From Rhizophagus clarus (lineage: Eukaryota > Glomeromycota > Glomeromycetes > Glomerales > Glomeraceae): a DNA stretch of 64,000 nucleotides. Below are positions 56,288-64,000 of this stretch, piece by piece. The stretch covers positions 3,963,501-4,027,500 of the forward strand of contig BLAL01000285.1 of NCBI GenBank assembly GCA_015698045.1, written 5' to 3'. Below the pieces are notes generated by a model. It saw only the letters and a program-made list of their open reading frames with translations. It was not told the origin of the DNA and did no database searches. Position numbers and translations under genes: made by a program. Within the stretch, counting starts at the first letter, position 1; each line of letters starts with the position of its first letter.

Positions 56288-57689
56288 TTGGTGGTACAGC
56301 TGGAGCTGGTGTTGCAATTGCTGGTGGAGCAGGTGTCAGTCATGCATATGTAATCCCAGCTTTTCCTTGTCATGTTTTTATGTAAATGCGCAATGAATTT
56401 CCTACACAACAGAATGCCAGACGTCAGTTAAGGTTTGGCAATCTTTTTCAAGAAAACATGCCTGTTCAAGATTTCTATGATAAAGTTAGACGAAGTGCTG
56501 AGTTATTAGGCTATGGTAATGATGTTTTAGTTAATCAGTTTCTATGAGGTCTGAATAATGATTGTGCTATTGAGGCTGAAAGGATTGGTGCTGAACGGGC
56601 TATAGAGGAATTGGTAGGTCTTCTTGAACGAGTTGAAAAAAGAAAGGCTGAATTACGTCTTGGTAGAGAAAGACGAGAAAATATACAGTATCAGAGGGAT
56701 AGACAAATTATTCCAGAGCAATTGCCACCAGTTAGTCAGGAGCCAGTTATATTAAAACCAGTCCAACATCATGCAGTTACCCAAAGAGAGATGAGTCGTT
56801 TATTGCAACAACAGGCTGAAGGGTTTCAATCCCAAATTCGTCAATTACAGGAAAGTCTTAAGGCTCAAGATGTAAAGCCTGTTTATAGACCTAAGCCTAA
56901 ACCTAAGCCTCGATATCATGATGATTGGGAACTTTATGCACAGGATTCATATCCTGATGAAGGTCCTAATCCGTTTGATGAAGATAGGATTGATGATAGG
57001 CATTTACAACAGCTATTCGATATGGCAAGTGGACCTGCTCCTAGACATACATTAGAACAAAGATTAGCTGGTAAGATTGCTAAAAGAATAGCAAAAGCTA
57101 GAGAAAGACGTGAAGATGCAGAGTTAAATAGGGCAATGCGTGAACTTTTCTTGGATGATCATAATGATCCTATGGATACTTCCAATGCTATTCGAAGTGT
57201 ACCTATAGAACTTGTTCAAGGTGAGAATGGAGAGATTATGCTTGTCCAAAAAAAAGATAGTTTCAAATAAAGGTAAGATATCAAACCCTAGTTCTGCATC
57301 TAAATCGACATCTAAATTAACATCTAAATCGACTGGCGTGGTGAAAATTCCACCAACAAACTTTACTAAAACAGAGTTTATAAATCTCCTAAAGCTTGCT
57401 GATATCAGAAAGATTATTCAGGAGATCGTCTATAAAATATTAGAAAATTATGTCAAGAACAACCAGAAGTACAAGAGGAATATTTAGGTCCAATGGCTAT
57501 GGATATTGATGTTGCTCGATTAGAAAATACTAAGGATCTTTTGGCTATAACACAGGTCGAATGATGGCAAATCAGTCACCAATCAGCTATCAATCGGGTA
57601 TCTTATTGATAACTGATTGATTCAATAAGTATTCAATTGGGTGGCTGATTGATAGCCGATTTCCGCCAAAATCCGTCATCAATCGGGCA

Positions 57690-58195
57690 GGCAGATTGAT
57701 GGTCAACTGATGGTCGATTGATGGTCGATTGATGGTCGATTGATGGTCAATTGATGGTCGATTAATGGTCAAAATATGGTCAAATGGTCAAATTATGGTC
57801 AAATTATGGTCAAATTATGGTCGAATTATGGTCGAATTATGGTCAAAATTATGGTCAAAATTATGGTCGAATTAAGGTCGAATTAAGGTCAAATTAAGGT
57901 CAAATTAAGGTCAAATTAAGGTCAAATTAAGGTCAAATTAAGGTCAAATTAAGGTCAAATTAAGGTCAAATTAAGGTCAAATTAAGGAGGTCAAATTATG
58001 GTCAAATTATGGTCGAATTATGGTCAAATTAAGGAGGTCAAATTAAGGTCAAATTAAGGTCAAATTAAGGTCAAATTAAGGTCAATTTATGGTCAATTTA
58101 TGGTCAATTTATGTGGTCAAATTATGTGGTCAAATTATGTGGTCAAATTATGTGGTCAAATTATGGTCAATTATGGTCAATTGATGGTCGAATGA
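57690..58195. repeat. GGTCAAATTAAGGTCAAATTA minisatellite
   Basis: Roughly 40 units of GGTC(A/G)(A)ATTA(A/T) type, starting as GATGGTCGATT, becoming AAGGTCAAATT, then ATGTGGTCAAATT. Left part of the Harbinger-like element. Confidence 0.85.
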
Positions 58196-58199
58196 CCAA

Positions 58200-59035
58200 T
58201 TTTTGTAGAATAATATAATGAATAATAAAATTTAATATAGCACATAATAAAACACATAGTATCTTTATTTATATTAATAACAGATAAGTATTTAAAATAA
58301 AAACATTTATTATAATAATATGTTAGTATATGACTAATAAAGTTAGTAATATTTAATAAATAAATAATAAAGCGTAAATATAAAAAGTTAGTAATAATTA
58401 TAATAAAATACACAAATACAAAAAGTTAGAGTTTGATGATAAAATGTATAAAAAAAAAAAAAGAAAAATATGTGATGATGTTAGTAAAATATAAAAAAAA
58501 AAAGAATAACATTAGTAATAATAAAATACACAAATACAAAAAGTTAGTATTATGAAGAGTTTGATAAAATTTATAAAAAAAAAAAAAAGAAAAATACGTG
58601 ATGATGTTAGTAAAATATGAAAAAAAAAGAATAACATTAGTAATATTAAAAAAAGGTAAAGTTAATATTATAAAATAAATCATTACCATAAATTTAATGA
58701 CAAAAATACAATAATTAATATACCTGTAAAATGTAATGAGAGTAAGAAGAAAACAGAAAAGAAAGGGTGTATGATTTTTGAAAAATAAACAGAGTCGCGT
58801 TTGGTTATTTATATGCATGTTAAGATCAGGTCACGTGCATAAAGATCAGACCGAATTTTGATTAGTTAATAATAGATAAATTGAAAACCTACTATCGTTA
58901 GTTGTAATTTTTCATCTCATATAGTCATATATTATAATTTGCCTTGGACTTTCGGATACCTAATTTTTTTAATAATATTAACTTATTTAAAATAAATTTA
59001 ATAAAAAGTGTATTGTTTTTTTAAAATGTTATAAA
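58200..59035. other. AT-rich interior of the Harbinger-like element
   Basis: Contains a duplicated block (TACAAAAAGTTAG..GATAAAATTTATAAAAAAAA and ..AATACGTGATGATGTTAG, near 58410-58640), otherwise no feature. Hydrophobic frames on the minus strand are A-run artefacts. Confidence 0.5.
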
Positions 59036-59039
59036 ATCT

Positions 59040-61880
59040 AAAAAAATCCTCTATTAAAAATATTTCATACAAACTCTTAGGAAACCTTAAAAATAAAATC
59101 TATTTATCAAAATATCCTATACGAATCTTAGGAAATCTCAAAAAAAAATTTCCTATCAGATATCCCATACGAACTCTTCCCATATGAACTTTTAGAAATC
59201 TCTCTCAAAAAAATTTTCTATCAAAAAATCCCATGCGAATCCTTTCCATATGAACCTTAAAAAATTTCACAAAAAAATTTCCTATCAGATATCCCATACG
59301 AACTCTTCCAATATGAACTCTTAGAAAATCTCTTAAAAAAAATTTTCTATCAAAGATATCCCATACGAACACCCTACTATATGAACAACTGGAAAATCTT
59401 TATTAAAATATCCCATACGAACTCTTCCCACACAGACTCTAAGAAAATCTCTTAAAAAATTTTCTATCAAAGAATCCCATACGAACCCTTTCCATATGAA
59501 CTCTTAGAAAATCTCTTAAGAAAATTTTCTATCAAAGAATCCCATACGAACCCTTTTATATGAACTCTTAGAAAATCTCTTAAGAAAAATTTTTCTATCA
59601 GATATCCCATACGAATTCTTCCAATACGAACTCTTAGAAAATCTCTTAAAAAAAATTTTCTATCAAAGAATCCCATACGAACCCTTTCCATATGAACTCT
59701 TAGAAAATCTCTTAAGAAAAATTTTACTATCAGATATCCCATACGAACTCTTAGAAATAAAAAAAAAATCTATTTATCAAAAATATCCTATACGAATCTT
59801 AGGAAATCTCAAAAAAAAATTTCCTATCAGATATCCCATACGAACACTTCCCATATGAACTTTCAGAAATCTCTCTCAAAAAAATTTTCTATCAAAGAAT
59901 CCCATGTGAATCCTTTCCATATGAACCCTAAAAATTTCACAAAAAAATTTTCTATCAGACATCCCATACGAACTCTTCCAATACGAACTCTTAGAAAATC
60001 ACTTAAAAAAAATTTTCTATCAAAGAATCCCATATAAACCCTTCCATATGAACTCTTAGAAAATCTCTTAAGAAAAATTTTTCTATCAGATATCCCATAC
60101 GAACTCTTCCCACACGAACTCTTAGAAAATCTCTTAAGAAAATTTTCTATCAAAGAATCCCATACAAACCCTTTCCATATGAACTCTTAGAAAATCTCTT
60201 AAGAAAAATTTTTCTATCAGATATCCCATACGAACTCTTAGAAATAAAAAAAAAAATCTATTTATCAAAAATATCCTATACGAATCTTAGGAAATCTCAA
60301 AAAAAAATTTCCTATCAGATATCCCATACGAACTCTTCCCATATGAACTTTTAGAAATCTCTCTCAAAAAAATTTTCTATCAAAGAATCCCATGCGAATC
60401 CTTTCCATATGAACCCTAAAAAATTTCACAAAAAATTTTCTATCAGATATCCTATACGAACTCTTCCAATACGAACTCTTAGAAAATCTCTTAAAAAAAA
60501 TTTTCTATCAAAGATATCCCATACGAACCTCCTACTATATGAACACTTGGAAAATCTTTATTAAAATATCCCATACGAACTCTTCCCACACGAACTCTAA
60601 GAAAATCTCTCTCAAAAAAATTTTCTATTAAAGAATCCCATATGAACCCTTCCATATGAACTCTTAGAAAATCTCTTAAGAAAAATTTTTCTATCAGATA
60701 TCCCATACGAACTCTTAGAAATAAAAAAAAAAAAATCTATTTATCAAAAATGTCCCATGCGAATCCTTTCCATATGAATCCTAAAAAATTTCACAAAAAA
60801 ATTTTCTATCAGATATCCCATATGAACTCTTCCCACACAAATTCTTAGAAAATCTCTTAAAAAAAAATTTTCTATCAAAGAATCCCATACGAACGCTTTT
60901 CTTATGAACTCTTAGAAAATCTCTTAAGAAAAATTTTTCTATCAGATATTCCATACGAACTCTTTCCATATGAACTCTTAGAAAATTTCTTAAAAAACAA
61001 CTTTTCTATCAAAGAATCCCATGCGAACTCTTTCCATATAAACTCTTAGAAAATCTCTCAAAAAAAAATTTTCTACCAGATATCCCATACGAACTCTTCC
61101 CACACTAGAAAATCTTAAAAAAAATTTTCTATCAAAGACATCCCATATGAACCTTTTTCCATATGAACACTTGGAAAATCTTTATCAAAATATCCCATAC
61201 GAACTGTTCCTTTACGAATTCTTAGAAAATCTATAAAAATAATTTTTTAACAAAGAATCCATACGAACCCTTCCCATACGAACTCTTAGAAAATCTCTCA
61301 AAAAAAAATTTTCTATTATTTATCCCATACGAACTGAACTTTTAGAAAATCTCTTAAAAAAAAAATTTTCTATCAGATATCCCATATGAACTCTTCCCAT
61401 ATGAACTTTTAGAAATAAAAAAAAAAAATCTATTTATCAAAAATATCCTATACGAATCTTAGGAAATCTCTCAAAAAAAATATTTCCTATCAGATATCCT
61501 ACACGAATCCTTCTCATACGAACTCAGAAAATTTCGCAAAAAAATTTTCTATCAGATATCCCATACAAACTCTTCCCATACGAACTCTTAGAGAATCTCT
61601 TAAAAAAAATTTTCTATCAAAGATATCCAACAAACCTTTCCCATATGAACTCTTAGAAAATCTTTTAAAAAAAATTTTTTTATCAGATATCCCCATACGA
61701 ACTCTTTCTATACGAACTCTTAGAAAATAAAAAAAATTTTTTATCAGATATTCCATATGAACTCTTTCCATACAAACTTTTAGAAATCTCAAAAAATAAA
61801 AATATCTCTATTTATCAAAAATATCCTATATGAATCTTAGAAAATCTATCAAAAAAAAATTTCTATCAGAGTTTAGAGGT
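59040..61880. repeat. 2.8-kb satellite of ~65-70 bp units (CCCATACGAACTCTT..)
   Basis: More than 35 copies of TATCAGATATCCCATACGAACTCTTCCCATATGAACTCTTAGAAAATCTCTTAAGAAAAATTTTC-like units in several sub-types, with a higher-order repeat of about 450 bp marked by ATAAAAAAAAATCTATTTATC (59095, 59760, 60247, 60720, 61410, 61800). Minus-strand frames such as MGYLIEKFFLRDFLRVH are repeat artefacts. Confidence 0.9.
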
Positions 61881-62196
61881 TTAAAATGGTTTATAAATTA
61901 AATATTTTAAAACGATGTTATTGAAAAAATCTAAAAAATCCGCTAATATATAATAAGCCAATTAGCAACCAATCGGTCATCAATCTGATATGGTCGATTG
62001 GTAACCTATTGATAACTGGTAAATTCAACCGTACACCAATCAGTCATCAATCAGTCATATGACCAGTTGATAACCGATTTGGAATTTATACCTGATTGAT
62101 GACCTATTGAAAGAATCAGTCATCAATAGGTATCCAATCGGTTACCAATCAGTCACATGACTGATTGATGACCGATTTGACTCCATTCGACCTGTG

Positions 62197-62572
62197 TAAA
62201 TGGAATTGTAAATGGGGTAGATATTCAATGTTTAGCAGATTCCTGTGCTAATGTTTCTTGGATCCAAGAAGAAGCAGTTCCAGAACTAAAACTAAAAGCC
62301 GATAAATCTATAAAGCATAGCATTACTGGTGCGTCAGGGTCAAATGAAACACTTGGTATAGTAAAAAATGTATCGATAGAGCTTTTACCAGGATGTATTA
62401 TTAAAGAAGACCTTATAGTTCTGAAAGGATATAAGCATAGAGAAATTGGTTTAAGCCGAACATGTCTTAAAAGGTATAATTATGATATTCATGAATCTAA
62501 AAAGCATATCGCTCTTACTTGCAATAATAAAGACTATTTTATTCCCATAATTCCAGATGCAAATCGAACATA
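62197..62572 (+). pseudogene. Retropepsin-like protease domain of the A32 locus
   Basis: Continues the Gag-like frame after the Harbinger-like element: VNGVDIQCLADSCANVSWIQ, SIKHSITGASGSNETLGIV, KNVSIELLPGC and REIGLSRTCLKRYNYDIH, ending at a TAA at 62572. This follows the retropepsin order (hydrophobic strand, D-S/T-G active site, flap, second hydrophobic-G motif). The catalytic Asp is present, but the following Ser-Gly is Ser-Cys (DSC), so activity is doubtful. No reverse transcriptase follows. It would be the maturation protease for the Gag-like protein. Confidence 0.6.
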
Positions 62573-62605
62573 AAAAAATATAAAATTAGATCCATTTAAT
62601 ATATT

Positions 62606-63184
62606 CTAAGGGTAATCTGGATCTTCATCAAAATCACTTAAATCTTCCGAATACTCTGATTGCCAGTTTGCAGGATTGTCTGGATCTTCATCTCCCCAGT
62701 AATCTGGTTGCCAAATTGGTTCTTCAAACTGTATTGGGATTTCATAAGGGTCTAATCCATTAGCTAGTATTTGAATATTATCAAGTATACGATTTTTTTC
62801 TTTTCCATCTTTCTTATATGCAAATCCACCTTGTAATAAAATTTTTTCTATCTCTACTTGATATGCAAAGGCTTTTTTTTTTTTATTGGCCAAATCCATA
62901 TATTTTTTGTATAGAGAATCTTTAAGAGCTCTATTTGTACCTGAACATTTAGTATAAGTATAATCTAATTCTTTACCACTATTCTTATAATCTTCTACAG
63001 CTTTCCAGTAATCTTCCTCTGCAAGCTGACCAAGATGATATATGATGTTATGAGCAATTTCATGTATCTGAAATATATCTGTTCTCTCGAATGAAGTATA
63101 AACAATGTGGCTGGTTGAAGTATTTAGCCAATTTTCTACCCATTTTGGGGATACATCTAAGAATGTAGCAATGTCAGCATACAT
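62606..63184 (-). CDS. 192-aa acidic protein with HEIAH motif, unknown
   Basis: Intact frame from an ATG at 63184 (MYADIATFLDVSPKWVENWL). Residues 41-45 are HEIAH, which fits the HExxH zinc-protease pattern and sits in a helix-like context (IFQIHEIAHNIIYHLGQLAE); a third ligand is not obvious, so this may be chance. The middle is Lys-rich (KKYMDLANKKKKAFAYQVEI) and the C-terminal 50 residues very acidic (YWGDEDPDNPANW, EDLSDFDEDPDYP). It lies 34 bp beyond the stop of the protease-like domain, tail to tail, as in compact viral genomes. Family not recognised. Confidence 0.6.
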   Translation of the reverse strand: MYADIATFLDVSPKWVENWLNTSTSHIVYTSFERTDIFQIHEIAHNIIYHLGQLAEEDYWKAVEDYKNSGKELDYTYTKCSGTNRALKDSLYKKYMDLANKKKKAFAYQVEIEKILLQGGFAYKKDGKEKNRILDNIQILANGLDPYEIPIQFEEPIWQPDYWGDEDPDNPANWQSEYSEDLSDFDEDPDYP

Positions 63185-63295
63185 TTTTTAGTATATAATA
63201 GATATGTTTAATTTCGAATATTTATTATATGATTTACTTTATTATACCCTTATTTTTAATTATAATTTTACGATTTTTCAAAAAAAAAATTGTAA
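63185..63295. promoter_or_regulatory. Short AT-rich gap with TAGTATATAATA upstream of the 192-aa gene
   Basis: TTTTTTAGTATATAATAGATATG directly precedes (on the opposite strand) the start at 63184, resembling the TAGTATA repeats at 53590-53620. The rest is poly-T/A. Confidence 0.35.
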
Positions 63296-63610
63296 TTAAC
63301 CCTCTTTTGTCGCTTCTCTTAAATACCTCTTAATATAAGTCTGAACATTCTCATTAGCATCTAAAATTTTAAGACCAAGTTTCTTAGCTTTCTTATTCAT
63401 AACTGTCTTCTTTCTTTTTTTCTTAGCGTCTAGAATTTCTCTTTTACTATGTGTTTTAATCTCCCAATTTTCACTAGTAAGAGTGTTCTTATGTGTTCCA
63501 CAAATAATACAATCACCATGAATTCTATATCGACCTTTATCAGTCATATCCTGAACTTCTGAAGACGTTTCTGTCTTCTTTTTACACTTTACACAATATA
63601 TCTCTGTCAT
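63296..63610 (-). CDS. DUF5679-like zinc-ribbon, basic protein
   Basis: About 104 aa from an ATG at 63610 (MTEIYCVKCKKKTET). A four-Cys ribbon CVKC..CIIC occupies residues 6-40 with YCVKCKKKT and CGTHKN, the pattern of DUF5679 proteins known from NCLDV and Maverick-like elements. Residues 65-85 are strongly basic (DAKKKRKKTVMNKKAKKLG), suiting DNA binding or nuclear import, and the end is helical (NVQTYIKRYLREATKEG). It is intact. It lies 45 bp from the divergent ORF at 63656, and its presence supports a viral or Maverick-like origin of the block. Confidence 0.7.
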   Translation of the reverse strand: MTEIYCVKCKKKTETSSEVQDMTDKGRYRIHGDCIICGTHKNTLTSENWEIKTHSKREILDAKKKRKKTVMNKKAKKLGLKILDANENVQTYIKRYLREATKEG

Positions 63611-63655
63611 GACCACAAATTTAAATTCTAGAAGTAAATCTTTAATTTAAGCAAT

Positions 63656-63846
63656 ATGACCACTTTAGAGAGGTATTACAAATTTTATAACCTATCAGGG
63701 GTATCAGCACGTCTTTTTAAAGATCAAGAGCATTATAACATCTATCGAAAACCTCTTAAAGAAAAAAGATCTGAACGTCCAAAAGTAATCGTTTAGAAAG
63801 AAAATGCTACCCAGCAGTCTGATTTAGGAGAAATGCCTATAGATTA
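63656..63846 (+). pseudogene. Truncated ORF at the end of the A32 locus
   Basis: From an ATG at 63656: MTTLERYYKFYNLSGVSARL, FKDQEHYNIYRKPLKEKRSE, then a TAG at 63796-63798, KENATQQSDLGEMPID and a TAG provided by the MITE that starts at 63847. Basic and polar, no known domain. It is the 5' end of a gene cut by the MITE insertion; the first stop fits CAG to TAG. Confidence 0.45.
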
Positions 63847-64000
63847 GGGATGGGGGTTAGGGTTAGGGTTAGGGTTAGGGTTATCTTAGGGTTCGAGGTG
63901 TATGGGTGCTCTAAGTTATTTATAGAGTAATATAGTATACCGATAAATTTGACTAACGACGTCGTTTATCAACTTTAGTGGTAAATCTAACGTCGTTTTG
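63847..64000. mobile_element. hAT-type MITE end containing TTAGGG repeats (runs off the window)
   Basis: TAGGGATGGGGGTTA at 63847 is identical to the inverted right end of the MITE at 12464-12790. It is followed by about five tandem GGTTAG units and one TTATCTTAGGG. From 63893 the sequence is unique, with a repeated ACGTCGTTT near 63957-63997. The other end and TSD lie outside the window or are not recognisable. Confidence 0.6.

Larger units (their letters stand above)
54258..57550 (+). pseudogene. Gag-like capsid gene of the A32 locus (split by a hAT element)
   Basis: ATG at 54258 (MATVAIGMPVFAGNDDDDLE) overlapping the preceding frame. A retrotransposon-Gag-like fold follows: FAGNDDDDLEKFFELY, a one-base shift near 54340, GWKKAMGILHACLTGLAARW, then a Gly/Asn-rich linker cut at 54749 by the 1538-bp hAT element. 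It resumes at 56288 with a Gly-rich stretch, RNEFPTQQNARRQLRFGNLF, ENMPVQDFYDKVRRSAELLG, a TGA, GLNNDCAIEAERIG (the F..GL capsid signature), and a Lys/Arg/Glu-rich tail (to 57270). Two shifts later it reads to IDVARLENTKDLLAIT at 57550, where the Harbinger-like element interrupts it. No zinc knuckle. Stops at 56383 and 56545 fit C-to-T changes. Confidence 0.65.
57551..62196. mobile_element. 4646-bp Harbinger-like non-autonomous element, TSD TAA
   Basis: Left end CACAGGTCGAATGATGGCAA and the inverted right end CACAGGTCGAATGGAGTCAA match over the first 13 bp and imperfectly for about 40 (..AATC.GTCA.CAATC). TAA stands outside both ends (57548-57550 and 62197-62199), the 3-bp TSD expected of PIF/Harbinger. 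Removing the element and one TAA rejoins an open protease-like frame. The interior is wholly repetitive, with no transposase. Confidence 0.8.

Noticed and set aside
59467..61792. Several minus-strand ORFs of 60-96 aa such as MGYLIEKFFLRDFLRVH-type proteins
   Set aside because: They are translations of a 65-70 bp satellite that stays open in some frames; units drift in frame and carry no independent start or codon signal.
63858..63892. TTAGGG tandem repeat as a chromosome end
   Set aside because: Only about five units, followed by unique sequence and preceded by a MITE terminus also found at 12464-12790.
1..64000. tRNA or rRNA genes
   Set aside because: No cloverleaf or conserved rRNA block could be recognised on either strand by eye; a covariance-model scan would be decisive.

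Overview
The window looks like nuclear DNA of an arbuscular mycorrhizal fungus, most likely Rhizophagus or a close relative (Glomeromycotina). It is extremely AT-rich, host-type genes have short introns (60-90 bp, GT..AG), several proteins resemble families I know as expanded in that genus (TRP-like channels, DUF5679-type zinc ribbons, Plavaka-type transposases), and mobile DNA dominates. The assignment rests on recognition, not on a search.

Layout. 1-20 kb: the 3' end of a TRP-like ion channel gene, a decayed PIF1-like helicase, a 174-bp tandem array, the 5' fragment of a second TRP-like gene, several short transposons (MITEs) whose terminal repeats and target-site duplications (TSDs) can be read directly, and a few small genes, including a secreted 123-aa protein and a two-exon gene of unknown function. 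21.4-30.3 kb: one large DNA transposon with terminal inverted repeats of about 1.1 kb, a duplicated left arm and a 739-aa putative transposase. 30.3-33.7 kb: satellites and a microsatellite-coded acidic pseudogene. 33.7-48.6 kb: a probable hAT-type element whose transposase gene is split by a complete Ty3/gypsy LTR retrotransposon (36153-43515, TSD ATAT); a pogo-like element and an unidentified multi-exon accessory gene lie beside it. 48.6-50.1 kb: the 3' part of a Plavaka-type transposase.

52.3-63.85 kb: the most interesting part. It is a compact, intron-poor, virus-like gene block: an A32-type DNA-packaging ATPase and a partner gene on the minus strand, divergent by 40 bp from a coiled-coil plus Gag-like plus retropepsin-like gene set with no reverse transcriptase nearby, then a 192-aa acidic protein and a DUF5679-like zinc ribbon. 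The block was split by two later insertions: a 1538-bp hAT-type element (TSD TTGGTGGT) and a 4646-bp Harbinger-like element (TSD TAA) filled with minisatellites. A third, hAT-type, end truncates the last ORF, and the telomere-like TTAGGG repeats near the right edge belong to that element rather than to a proven telomere.

Most of these elements are dead. Almost all visible lesions (premature stops, YIDD to YIDN, DSG to DSR, and all six differences between the two LTRs) fit C-to-T transitions, several at CpG. That suggests methylcytosine decay rather than random mutation.
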